Shown here piece by piece: positions 8,403 to 16,530 of a stretch of 64,000 bases of DNA. The stretch spans positions 186,001 to 250,000 of the forward strand of contig NZ_SCWC02000003.1 of assembly GCF_004359525.2 (NCBI RefSeq). Reading direction: 5' to 3'. The DNA is from Macrococcus equipercicus (GTDB lineage: Bacteria > Bacillota > Bacilli > Staphylococcales > Staphylococcaceae). The stretch's first letter is position 1. Each line of letters begins with the position of its first letter. The translations under genes and the position numbers were made by a program. The notes under the pieces are model-generated. The model ran no database searches, had not been told where the DNA came from, and was given only the letters and a program-made list of their open reading frames with translations.

Positions 8403-9398
8403 ATGAAATTATTTAATAATAAACTATCGATTGAACTGCAGGGTGTAATGCTGCTCGCTGTGCTCCTCATCCTGCTGATTGTTTCATTCTGCCTCGGCGT
8501 CGAGAACTATTCTTTAAAGGAAGTTTATGACGCTTTATTTAATTACCGTAACATTGAAAGTTACAATATCATTAGAGATATTCGTATTCCCCGGGAAATA
8601 GCAGCTGTACTGGTCGGGATGGCACTGGCATGCAGCGGTGCCATCATGCAGGGTGTGACGAAAAATGCATTGGCTGATCCATCACTTCTCGGTTTGAACG
8701 CCGGTGCATCAATGGTTATCAGTATACTGCTTGCATTCAACACGGGAGCAGGTTTCCTTGCACTGATGAGCGCTGGATTTATCGGAGCAGTTATCGGAGG
8801 TACAGCTGTCATACTGATCGGCATGTCACGCCGCGGCGGATTCAATACGATGCGCATCATACTCGCAGGTGCTGCTGTATCGGCGTTATTAACTGCACTC
8901 GCTGATGGGATCGCCCTGTTCTTTAAGATTAATCAGAGCATCACTTTCTTTATCGCAGGAGGCGTCGCCGGCACAACATGGCAGCAACTCCTGTATGCAG
9001 CACCGGTCATTATCTTTGTCTTAATCATCACGACATTAAGTGCCAGACAGCTGACTGCTCTAAGTCTCGGAGAAGAGATGGCTCAAGGACTTGGTGTCAA
9101 TACCGGAGTCATTCGGACCGTGTTTTCGGTGTTGACCATGATACTTTCAGGTGTCGCTGTAGCACTCGTCGGCTCTCTGGCATTCGTCGGACTGATGGTC
9201 CCCCACATTGCACGGATGATTGTCGGGACGGATTATCGTCTTGTTCTTCCATTTTCTGCGCTGCTCGGCGGTATATTCATCGTTACTGCTGATATGATTG
9301 CACGGATGAGCGGAGAAAATCCGCTCGGTGCAGTTGTGTCATTAGTTGGCGTTCCATTCTTCATCTACCTTGTAAGAAAGGATGGCAGAATTCTATGA
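8403..9398 (+). CDS. fhuB: Ferric-hydroxamate ABC importer permease B
   Basis: A FecCD-type permease of 331 residues with about ten membrane helices, forming half of the channel for ferric siderophores. The G-A-I-M-Q-G-V-T-K-N-A-L-A-D-P-S-L-L-G stretch and the later FVGLMVPHIAR motif, which contacts the ATPase, are hallmarks of the family. The frame is open upstream to 8349, inside fhuC, but the ATG at 8403 has AAGGAG at the right distance and is the expected N-terminus. It overlaps fhuG by four bases (ATGA), which suggests translational coupling. Substrate specificity depends on binding lipoproteins encoded elsewhere. Confidence 0.88.
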   Translation: MKLFNNKLSIELQGVMLLAVLLILLIVSFCLGVENYSLKEVYDALFNYRNIESYNIIRDIRIPREIAAVLVGMALACSGAIMQGVTKNALADPSLLGLNAGASMVISILLAFNTGAGFLALMSAGFIGAVIGGTAVILIGMSRRGGFNTMRIILAGAAVSALLTALADGIALFFKINQSITFFIAGGVAGTTWQQLLYAAPVIIFVLIITTLSARQLTALSLGEEMAQGLGVNTGVIRTVFSVLTMILSGVAVALVGSLAFVGLMVPHIARMIVGTDYRLVLPFSALLGGIFIVTADMIARMSGENPLGAVVSLVGVPFFIYLVRKDGRIL

Positions 9399-10405
9399 GT
9401 GAAGCACACAAACGCCAGACTATCATATTGATAGCACTTTTAATTCTACTGCTCGGTGTAATGGCGCTGAGCATGACGACAGGCGACTTCAAGATGAGTT
9501 TCACCGAATTTTTCAGAACGCTTTTCGGTATGGGCAGTCAGACGGAACAGATGATTCTCTATGAATTCCGGATGCCGCGCCTGCTTGTCACTTTATTAAG
9601 CGGTGCTGCACTGGCACTGAGCGGCGCGCTGCTGCAGAGTATCACTAAAAATCCGCTGGCAGATCCCGGTATTATCGGTATTAATGCCGGCAGTGGTTTT
9701 ACAATGGTGCTGCTGATTATGTTTATTCCAGTAGACAGCAGCACATTTGTCTATGTATTACCGCTCTTCAGTCTGCTCGGCGGTATATTAACGGCCTTAT
9801 TGATCTTTACGCTGAGCTATAAGCACGGGGAAGGTATCAACCCAGTCCGCATGGTGCTGATTGGTGTCGGACTTGCCGCTGCTTTAAGTGGGGCCTCTAT
9901 TATGATGACGACAACATTCAATAAAGACCAGGTTGAGTTTGTTTCCACTTGGTTTGCCGGAAACATCTGGGGGGACACGTGGCCCTTTGTGGTGCTGCTC
10001 GGTCTTATCGTCATCATCTGCCTGCCTGCAATATTCATGCGGGCAAATGTACTGAATATCCTCAATACACATGATCATATATCCCGTGGTGTCGGCATTC
10101 ATGTCGCCCGGGAGAATATAGTGCTCGTGCTGCTGTCGGTACTGCTCAGTTCAAGTGCAGTCGCTGTAAGCGGCGGTATCGGTTTTATCGGGCTGCTCGG
10201 TCCTCATATCGCAAAGAGCATGGTCGGACCAAGGCATCAGCTGTTTATGCCGCTTGCCCTGCTGATTGGTGCGATACTGCTGGCGCTGGCTGATACGCTT
10301 GGCCGAATGCTGCTGCAGCCGGAAGGTATTCCTGCAGGTATTATCGTCAGTATTATTGGAGCACCTTATTTCCTGTACTTAATGGGTAAGAAGACGCAGT
10401 TTTAA
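9395..10405 (+). CDS. fhuG: Ferric-hydroxamate ABC importer permease G
   Basis: Second FecCD permease, 336 residues and about ten helices, paralogous to the preceding gene: it repeats the G-A-L-L-Q-S-I-T-K-N-P-L-A-D-P-G-I-I-G and FIGLLGPHIAK motifs. Together with FhuB it forms the heterodimeric pore. It is translationally coupled to fhuB through ATGA. The operon ends here at a strong terminator and no siderophore-binding lipoprotein follows, the arrangement known from Staphylococcus, where fhuD1 and fhuD2 lie elsewhere. Confidence 0.88.
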   Translation: MSEAHKRQTIILIALLILLLGVMALSMTTGDFKMSFTEFFRTLFGMGSQTEQMILYEFRMPRLLVTLLSGAALALSGALLQSITKNPLADPGIIGINAGSGFTMVLLIMFIPVDSSTFVYVLPLFSLLGGILTALLIFTLSYKHGEGINPVRMVLIGVGLAAALSGASIMMTTTFNKDQVEFVSTWFAGNIWGDTWPFVVLLGLIVIICLPAIFMRANVLNILNTHDHISRGVGIHVARENIVLVLLSVLLSSSAVAVSGGIGFIGLLGPHIAKSMVGPRHQLFMPLALLIGAILLALADTLGRMLLQPEGIPAGIIVSIIGAPYFLYLMGKKTQF

Positions 10406-10411
10406 TCATAC

Positions 10412-10452
10412 AAAAAAGCAACTCGGCTGAAGAACAGCTGAGTTGCTTTTTA
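10412..10452. terminator. Bidirectional terminator between fhuG and the YhgE/Pip gene
   Basis: AAAAAGCAACTCGGCTG and CAGCTGAGTTGCTTTTT pair (one G-U) around AAGAA. A- and T-tracts flank it, so it can serve both convergent genes. Confidence 0.92.
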
Positions 10453-10461
10453 TATAGCAGA

Positions 10462-11895
10462 CTAAAGTTCACTTGCTTTACTTAACCATGGCACTCTTTG
10501 TTTCACCAGATAGCTGATATAGAGCAGGCCGAGCATGACTAAACCGATAATCGTAATAATAGTAAGTGAAGTCGTGTAAGGAACATTTCCTTCAAAACCA
10601 AATATAGATTCTCGCAGCGCCTTGATGACATAGGTCATCGGTGAGAAGACATGCATGGTCTGGAAGAACTTGTTCGTCAACTGTATCGGAAACGTCCCTT
10701 CACTTGAACCGAGCTGCAGAATCAGCACAATGATAGCGAGGAACTTGCCGATGTTACTGAACGCCGCAGTCAGGAAGCAGACGATAAACATCGCTGTCAG
10801 CGACCAGATGACGAGTGTCAGCGTAAAGTGCAGCGTATGCTCGATCTTAATATTGATGACAAATATGGTGAATAAGGCGAGCAGCAGTCCTTGCAGCAGT
10901 CCGTAGAGGGCAATCAGCAGAGATTTGCTTGCCCACCAGCTTATGCTGCGTCTATAGGCGCCGACACGTTTATCAACTGGATAAATGGAAACAAATGCAA
11001 TGGCACCGACGTACAGGCTTAAACTCAGCACATAAGGCGCGAAGCTCTGACCGTAGTTCGCTACTTTAGTCACATCGTTCTCTGTGATTTTCACAGGGTC
11101 ACTGATACTTTTCGCGTTGCTTTCCTGGAATGAACGGGCACTGAGCTGCTGCAAGCTGCTATCAAGCTGCGATGTCATTTTGTCTGTGTTTGATGATAAT
11201 GACGCTAAACCTGAAGTAATCTGCTGTGAGCTTTGCGCAAGCTGCAGCACACTCTGGTTCTGCGGAGAAGGAAGTGCTGCCTGCAGACCCTCTGTAACCC
11301 GCGTGCTGCCTGCAGCTAGGTCTTGTTCACCTTGACTCGTTTTCTTTAAGTTCGCTGATAATTTTTTTGAGTTCTCCTCCATGGCATTAACGGACTGGAA
11401 AATTTTCTTCAAATAAAGTTCACGAATGGCAAGCGAGACGTTATCTTTGACAGCCTGCGCACTTTTATCACCGATACTTTGTCCTGAGTAACTGTAGCCC
11501 GGATTTTTCTTGACGATAATTTGGACTTGCTTCGGTTTCTTTTCAAGCATTGTTCCCGCATCTTTCGAAAAGTCTTTCGGTAGACGGATGACGGCGAAGT
11601 ATTTTCCTGCTGTAATACCGGCTGATGCTTTTCGGCGGTCGACAAACTGCCAGTTGAAATTATCGTTTTGCTTTAACTTGGCGACAACACGGTCTCCTAA
11701 ATTTTCTTTCCTGCCTTGTATAGCTGCGCCTGCATCTTCATTGACGACAGCAATCGGCAGGTCCTTTGTCTGACCATAAGGATCCCACATGGAATAAATG
11801 AAGACAGCACTGTAAATAATCGGTAAAAATAATAACACAATCAGCGCGGCCAATAGAAATTTTTTGCTGAAAATATACTTGAAATCTTTAAGCAT
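10462..11895 (-). CDS. Short YhgE/Pip-domain membrane protein
   Basis: A 477-residue protein with one N-terminal membrane helix (about 14-34), a YhgE/Pip N-terminal extracytoplasmic domain (DPYGQTKDLPIAVVNEDAGA at about 38-57), a short polar, probably coiled region rich in Gln and Ser (about 185-260), and six C-terminal helices of the ABC-2 permease type. The family includes phage-infection protein Pip and B. subtilis YhgE, commonly about twice this length with a long coiled coil; here the middle is much reduced. Role unknown: phage receptor, exporter and secretion accessory functions have been proposed for relatives. Start is supported by AAGGGTGG. Confidence 0.8.
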   Translation of the reverse strand: MLKDFKYIFSKKFLLAALIVLLFLPIIYSAVFIYSMWDPYGQTKDLPIAVVNEDAGAAIQGRKENLGDRVVAKLKQNDNFNWQFVDRRKASAGITAGKYFAVIRLPKDFSKDAGTMLEKKPKQVQIIVKKNPGYSYSGQSIGDKSAQAVKDNVSLAIRELYLKKIFQSVNAMEENSKKLSANLKKTSQGEQDLAAGSTRVTEGLQAALPSPQNQSVLQLAQSSQQITSGLASLSSNTDKMTSQLDSSLQQLSARSFQESNAKSISDPVKITENDVTKVANYGQSFAPYVLSLSLYVGAIAFVSIYPVDKRVGAYRRSISWWASKSLLIALYGLLQGLLLALFTIFVINIKIEHTLHFTLTLVIWSLTAMFIVCFLTAAFSNIGKFLAIIVLILQLGSSEGTFPIQLTNKFFQTMHVFSPMTYVIKALRESIFGFEGNVPYTTSLTIITIIGLVMLGLLYISYLVKQRVPWLSKASEL

Positions 11896-12204
11896 TGGAA
11901 AACCACCCTTTTAAGCCCTAAGTTATTTTTTACCAGAAGTGATGTAAATTGATTTGATTATTATGAAAGACTTTGTTGTAATAAATAACGTATGACGAGT
12001 AACGGAAAAATATTTTAATTCAGCACTGTGCTTCTCTGTGACTTATATTAACGCAAACAGCGGGTTGATATCCAATACTACCTGTCGTTTTTAAAAATAT
12101 AAGTAAAATAAGCGAATGTCATTAGTTGAATGAGTAATTGTTACTTTAAACGTGTTAATTGTCTTTGGAGAGGGAATAGAATGAAAAAATGATGGAGTGA
12201 TGAC
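11896..12204. other. Intergenic region with a nested dyad
   Basis: Divergent spacer of about 310 bp between the YhgE/Pip gene and the GTPase gene. Apart from likely promoters the only clear structure is a nested dyad at 12101-12146: AAGTAA and TTACTT outside, TCATT and AATGA inside. No ORF above a few codons with a ribosome site was seen. Confidence 0.5.
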
Positions 12205-13248
12205 ATGGAAATTCATCCGTTAGTGACATCCTATCAGCAGTTTATAACTAATCGGTCGAATCATAAAATCGGTATTATCGGACAGCCCGATGCCGGAAAA
12301 AGCAGCTTGATCAATGCCTTGAACAATAATAACACCGCCCATACATCCGTGCATACTGATGCGACACTTCAAACTAAAGAATATGCTTTTGATACATACG
12401 GTATTCTCGTCGACTTTCCAGGAGTCGGTACAGAGGAAGTCAGCACCGGCTATTATAAAAAATTGATTCAGCAGAGTGGTATTAACCATTTTGTCTATGT
12501 CTTTGAAAGTAAAATAAAAGAAGCGGACATCGAACTAATCAAGTATCTTGCCAAAAATGATAAAGAACTCATACTTATTTATAATAAAACAGACGCGTTA
12601 GTGGACATTACTAATCATGACACAGTAGAAGAGCTGAAACGCGATAAAAATACAGAGCTCAAAGTGACATTGAAGCCTTATATTAAAAAGCCGGTGTCCT
12701 ATATATTTGTCAGCACGCTCACTCAGGAAGGTCTTGACACTTTGAGGCAGACCATAACGGAAATCTTCCAAGCGCAGCAGCAGGATTATAAGGAAAAATA
12801 TGCAGCTGATGATATGCTCGAAAGCTATTTGAACTATAAGGCGCATTCACTGCTGCCGAAACTGTTTACACCAAGCTTCAAAGAAGTCGTTATGAAAAAG
12901 AACTACCAGTCACTTGAACGGACCATCCTCAATCATTTTAAAATACAGGAGGATGATGTGCTGGATTATAAGAAGGAATGGCCAACCATTCAAGAGCATA
13001 TCGCTAAGTTTGACCATCCTGAAGTTAAAGAGAAAGTCTCCGGCCTGAAAGAGCTGGCGAAAATTGCCCAGCTGCTGCGGACGGTGTTTAAATTAAAAAC
13101 GTTGAACCCGGTATCAACAGGGCTGGGCGCCCTGTTTGAAGCAGGAGTCGTCAATGCCTTCCCGACGATTCAAGGCTTGACCAACTATATAAGTGAAATT
13201 AAGGACATTGCAAGAAAGATTCTTGAAGCCTCACAGGAAGCTGAGTAA
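12205..13248 (+). CDS. IRG-like (immunity-related) dynamin-type GTPase, function unknown
   Basis: A 347-residue P-loop GTPase with G1 GQPDAGKSS (26-34), a candidate G2 Thr near 51-57, G3 DFPGVGT (70-76) and G4 NKTD (127-130). The aromatic-proline G3 and a roughly 140-residue helical C-terminal part, ending in a hydrophobic segment (about 295-325) and a charged tail, resemble interferon-inducible GTPase-like proteins rather than Era, Der or ribosome-assembly GTPases. Such proteins often remodel or guard membranes, but the role here is unknown. It is a lone gene with its own terminator and lies beside a Pip-family protein. The ATG has GGAG-like sequence 8 bases upstream. Confidence 0.7.
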   Translation: MEIHPLVTSYQQFITNRSNHKIGIIGQPDAGKSSLINALNNNNTAHTSVHTDATLQTKEYAFDTYGILVDFPGVGTEEVSTGYYKKLIQQSGINHFVYVFESKIKEADIELIKYLAKNDKELILIYNKTDALVDITNHDTVEELKRDKNTELKVTLKPYIKKPVSYIFVSTLTQEGLDTLRQTITEIFQAQQQDYKEKYAADDMLESYLNYKAHSLLPKLFTPSFKEVVMKKNYQSLERTILNHFKIQEDDVLDYKKEWPTIQEHIAKFDHPEVKEKVSGLKELAKIAQLLRTVFKLKTLNPVSTGLGALFEAGVVNAFPTIQGLTNYISEIKDIARKILEASQEAE

Positions 13249-13263
13249 TCAGCTTCTTTTTTA
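13237..13263 (+). terminator. GTPase gene terminator overlapping its stop codon
   Basis: GAAGCTGA and TCAGCTTC pair around GTAA, followed by six Ts. The loop contains the TAA stop, so the left arm is coding. Confidence 0.88.
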
Positions 13264-13296
13264 TTGCATAAAAAAGGTATTTCGTGTCAAGCCTCG

Positions 13297-13310
13297 GCTA
13301 ATCGTTTGCA
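13297..13310. promoter_or_regulatory. Distal LacI-type operator half-site
   Basis: GCTAATCGTTTGCA repeats the right 11 bases of the proximal operator (AATCGTTTGCA), 68 bp upstream of it. Only the right half is well conserved. Confidence 0.45.
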
Positions 13311-13364
13311 CAATTGATTAATCCATAGCTTAATAGTCGCTTTAAATGACTGATGCAACTTCAA

Positions 13365-13378
13365 TGCAATCGTTTGCA
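13365..13378. promoter_or_regulatory. Proximal LacI-family operator of the alpha-glucoside operon
   Basis: TGCAATCGTTTGCA is a near-perfect palindrome around a central CG, as LacI/GalR proteins such as MalR prefer. It lies 8 bp upstream of the -35 and is a likely target of the LacI-type regulator encoded at 16531. Confidence 0.65.
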
Positions 13379-13386
13379 AAAAGTTG

Positions 13387-13416
13387 TTGACAGTCTAAAA
13401 ATCGTCATGATAATAT
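13387..13416 (+). promoter_or_regulatory. Promoter of the alpha-glucoside operon
   Basis: TTGACA (13387-13392) and TAATAT (13411-13416), 18 bp apart. GATAAT at 13409, with 16 bp spacing, is an alternative -10. Confidence 0.75.
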
Positions 13417-13427
13417 GAAAGTTTCAT

Positions 13428-13441
13428 TGAAAACGCTTTCT
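13428..13441. promoter_or_regulatory. CRE (CcpA site) over the operon start
   Basis: TGAAAACGCTTTCT fits the catabolite-responsive element consensus fully. It begins 12 bases after the -10, over the transcription start region, where CcpA represses. Confidence 0.85.
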
Positions 13442-13471
13442 AAAAAATAATACTCAAAGGGGATAAAGAGA

Positions 13472-14773
13472 ATGAGAAAACAATCAAGTCTGATGTTAGT
13501 GTTCGTCTTGTTATTTGCAACTGTTCTCGCAGCTTGTGGTAACTCAGGTTCGGGCGGCGGCACAGCTTCAAAAAATGGCGGTAAAGATGCAGTCACAATT
13601 AACGTCTTCCAGTTCAAAGTGGAATTCAAAAAGCAATTTGAAGCAATGGCTCAAAAATATATGGATAAACATCCTAACGTCAAAATCAACATTGAAACAG
13701 TCGGAGGCGGTAATGACTACGGTCAGGCACTGAAGGCAAAGATCGCTTCTAAAAATGAACCGGATATTTTCAACATCGGCGGACCTGAAGACTTAAAACA
13801 GCATGCCAGCCGTTTAGCGGACTTATCAGATATGAAAGCGACTAAAAATGTAATCGATGAAGCATTGCTGGCACCGGTTCAAAAAGATGGAAAAACATAC
13901 GGTATTCCAATGAACCAGGAAGGTTACGGCCTGATCTACAATAAAGAAATCTTCAAAAAAGCAGGCGTTAAAGCAGAAGATATTAAAACGCTTGATGATT
14001 TAGAAAAAGTTACGAAGAAAATTGATTCTCAAAAAGACAAACTTGGCTTAAGCGGTGTCTTCGCTTTACCAGGTAAAGAAAAATGGGTGTTAAGTGATCA
14101 CGGCGCAAGCATGTTCCTCGCATCTGACTTCGATAACGACATTAAAAAAGCAGCAGAAGCTAAAACATTACCATTCACACATAAAGATTTATTCAAGCAG
14201 TATTTAGATATTCAGAACAAATACTCTAAACAACCTGTTGCATCACTTGATTATTCTCAGCAAGTAGAAGAATTATTCTCTACTGGTAAAGTAGCAATGA
14301 TTCAGCAAGGTAACTGGGCTTATCCGACTATCGCTGATGTGAATCCGGAGTTAGCTGATAAAGTAGGACTGATTGCAGTGCCGACAGATTCAAAAGAATT
14401 GACTATTCCAGTAGGGGTTGCTAATAACTGGGCAGTTAACAAAAAAGCTGATGAAAAAGTTCAAAAAGCAGCAAAAGAATTCTTAGACTGGTTATACACA
14501 TCTGATGAAGGTAAAAATATTGTCATGGAAGACTTCAAGTTCATTCCAGCTTATAAAGGCTACGATTCATCTAAAATTGCTGATCCACTATCAAAAGAAA
14601 TCTACAAATATTCTCAAGAAGGTAAAACAACTGCATGGGTATTCAAAGGTTATCCGACTGGATACACTGATGATGCATTAGGTGCGTATTTGCAGGATTA
14701 CTTAACAGGTAAATTGTCATTTGACGAAGCGATCAAAAAATCTCAGGATGCCTGGGCAAAAGCACGTAAATAA
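13472..14773 (+). CDS. Sugar ABC transporter substrate-binding lipoprotein (MalE-like)
   Basis: Extracellular solute receptor of a carbohydrate importer (CUT1 family), anchored to the membrane by lipid. The 433-residue precursor has a basic N-terminus, a hydrophobic signal and the lipobox LAAC with Cys22, followed by a Gly/Ser-rich linker. The remainder is a family-1 binding protein (PYGIPMNQEGYGLIYN-like core, DWLYTSDEGKNIV near the C-terminus). It is the first gene of the cluster, with an AAAGGGG ribosome site. A hairpin after its stop probably makes it the most abundant product. The context (alpha-glucosidase, MsmK-type ATPase) suggests maltodextrins or another alpha-glucoside; the exact ligand is not known. 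Confidence 0.9.
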   Translation: MRKQSSLMLVFVLLFATVLAACGNSGSGGGTASKNGGKDAVTINVFQFKVEFKKQFEAMAQKYMDKHPNVKINIETVGGGNDYGQALKAKIASKNEPDIFNIGGPEDLKQHASRLADLSDMKATKNVIDEALLAPVQKDGKTYGIPMNQEGYGLIYNKEIFKKAGVKAEDIKTLDDLEKVTKKIDSQKDKLGLSGVFALPGKEKWVLSDHGASMFLASDFDNDIKKAAEAKTLPFTHKDLFKQYLDIQNKYSKQPVASLDYSQQVEELFSTGKVAMIQQGNWAYPTIADVNPELADKVGLIAVPTDSKELTIPVGVANNWAVNKKADEKVQKAAKEFLDWLYTSDEGKNIVMEDFKFIPAYKGYDSSKIADPLSKEIYKYSQEGKTTAWVFKGYPTGYTDDALGAYLQDYLTGKLSFDEAIKKSQDAWAKARK

Positions 14774-14777
14774 TAGT

Positions 14778-14826
14778 TAAGGGGATTAGACATTCGAATA
14801 TTTAAGAATGTCTGTCCCCTTTTTTA
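14778..14826 (+). terminator. Intra-operon attenuating hairpin
   Basis: AAGGGG...CCCCTT encloses AGACATTC...GAATGTCT, giving an interrupted stem of about 15 bp followed by six Ts. It lies between the binding protein and permease genes, so it probably acts as a leaky terminator or 3' stabiliser. Confidence 0.75.
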
Positions 14827-14846
14827 AAAAAAAGAGGTGTAATACA

Positions 14847-15713
14847 GTGAAGACAAAAAGTTTAGCGTTCTGGTTAATGCTTGCGCCGGTGCTTGTCGCT
14901 TTATTCATGGTTATTATTATTCCGTTTCTTTACGGAATTTATTATTCATTTACAAACTGGAACGGCGATACGACAATCGTCCCTGACTTTATAGGATTTC
15001 AGAACTACTTAAATCTATTTAAAGATGACAGCTTCAAAAATGCACTCTGGTTTACATTCAAATATTCGATTGCCGCGGTTATTATTATTAATTTAATTGG
15101 CCTCGGACTTGCCTTGCTTGTCACAAGTAAAATTAAATCAAGAAATGTATTAAGAACAGTATTCTTTATGCCGAACTTGATCGGTGGATTAATTCTTGGT
15201 TTCATCTGGCAGTTCATTTTCACAAAAGTTTTTGCAACTATCGGCGAAGCTATCGGTTCTGAATGGATGCAGGGCTGGCTGAGCGATACAACGACAGGTT
15301 TCTGGGGTATGGTCATTTTGTCAACTTGGCAGATGGCAGGCTATATCATGATTATTTATATCGCATATCTTGAGAATGTGCCGGAAGATTTACTGGAAGC
15401 AGCTGAAATTGATGGCGCGAATACATGGCAGAAATTTAAAAACATCACATTCCCGCTTGTTGCACCAGCTTTCACGGTCAGCATGTTCCTGACATTATCG
15501 GGGGCATTTAAAGTATATGACCAGAACTTATCATTAACTAATGGTGGCCCAGGTAACTCAACAAAAATGGTCGCAATGGATATTGTTGATACGGCATTCA
15601 AGATGAACTTGATGGGTTCTGCTCAGGCTAAAGCCGTCGTCTTCTTCCTTATTGTCATGCTGATCAGTTTAATACAAGTTTACTACAACAAAAAAAGAGA
15701 GGTGGAGATGTAA
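14847..15713 (+). CDS. Sugar ABC transporter permease (MalF-like)
   Basis: Inner-membrane permease of 288 residues with six helices and the EAA loop that docks the ATPase (EAAEIDGANTWQKFKNITFP). The frame is open from an ATG at 14808, but that codon lies inside the preceding hairpin. The GTG at 14847 has AAAGAGGTG 6 bases upstream and leaves a usual N-terminus (KTKSLAFWLMLAP), so it is preferred. It pairs with the next permease to form the pore. Its stop overlaps the next start (TAATG). Confidence 0.88.
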   Translation: MKTKSLAFWLMLAPVLVALFMVIIIPFLYGIYYSFTNWNGDTTIVPDFIGFQNYLNLFKDDSFKNALWFTFKYSIAAVIIINLIGLGLALLVTSKIKSRNVLRTVFFMPNLIGGLILGFIWQFIFTKVFATIGEAIGSEWMQGWLSDTTTGFWGMVILSTWQMAGYIMIIYIAYLENVPEDLLEAAEIDGANTWQKFKNITFPLVAPAFTVSMFLTLSGAFKVYDQNLSLTNGGPGNSTKMVAMDIVDTAFKMNLMGSAQAKAVVFFLIVMLISLIQVYYNKKREVEM

Positions 15714-16522
15714 TGAAGAGTAAATGGCTGTTATTAGAAATCATTGGTCTAGTGATTGGTCTGCTCTGGCTGTCGCCTTTTTATTTGATGATCGTCAATG
15801 CGTTTAAAACGAAACTTCAAATATTCGAAGATACTTTAGGACTGCCGAAAGAACGGTCATTCCAAAACTTCCTGGATGCCTTTGACCAGTTAAACTTTAT
15901 GCAGACGTTTTTGAACTCAGTGATAGTTACTGTACTGAGTGTGGCACTCATTATTATTTTCTCCAGTATGGCGGCCTATGCACTAAGCCGGAACAAAGGG
16001 AAAATGTCCAACTTGATTTTCTTCCTGTTTGTTGCAGCAATGCTGATTCCGTTCCAGTCAGTCATGATTCCGCTCGTTAAAATTTTCGGGGATTTAGAAA
16101 GTTTGAACCGTTGGGGACTTATTTTCATGTACTTAGGTTTCGGTGCCAGCCTGTCAATCTTCCTTTATCATGGTTCACTGCAAGGGATTTCAAAGTCACT
16201 TGATGAAGCAGCGATGATTGATGGTGCAAGTAAATGGCAGATCTACTGGCATGTGATCTTCCCGCTTCTTAAGCCGATTTCTGTGACAGTCGGTATTTTG
16301 AATGTCATCTGGATCTGGAATGACTTCCTGCTGCCGCAGCTCGTACTCGGACCTGGACAGGAAACAATTCCACTTAAACTATTCTTATTCTTTGGTCAAT
16401 ATACAAAGCAATGGCATTTAGCACTTGCGGGCTTAACCATTTCCATCATTCCAGTCATCATCGGATACTTCTTTGCACAAAAGCAGATTATTAAAGGTGT
16501 TTCTGAAGGTGCGGTTAAGTAG
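15713..16522 (+). CDS. Sugar ABC transporter permease (MalG-like)
   Basis: Second CUT1 permease, 269 residues with six helices. The EAA motif EAAMIDGASKWQIYWHVIFP lies at about 163-182, and the product ends in a short basic tail. Overlap of its ATG with the preceding stop (TAATG) and a GAGAGGTGGAG ribosome site indicate translational coupling, so the two permeases are made in equal amounts. The LacI-type regulator gene starts 8 bases after its stop. Confidence 0.88.
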   Translation: MKSKWLLLEIIGLVIGLLWLSPFYLMIVNAFKTKLQIFEDTLGLPKERSFQNFLDAFDQLNFMQTFLNSVIVTVLSVALIIIFSSMAAYALSRNKGKMSNLIFFLFVAAMLIPFQSVMIPLVKIFGDLESLNRWGLIFMYLGFGASLSIFLYHGSLQGISKSLDEAAMIDGASKWQIYWHVIFPLLKPISVTVGILNVIWIWNDFLLPQLVLGPGQETIPLKLFLFFGQYTKQWHLALAGLTISIIPVIIGYFFAQKQIIKGVSEGAVK

Positions 16523-16530
16523 GTGAAAAT

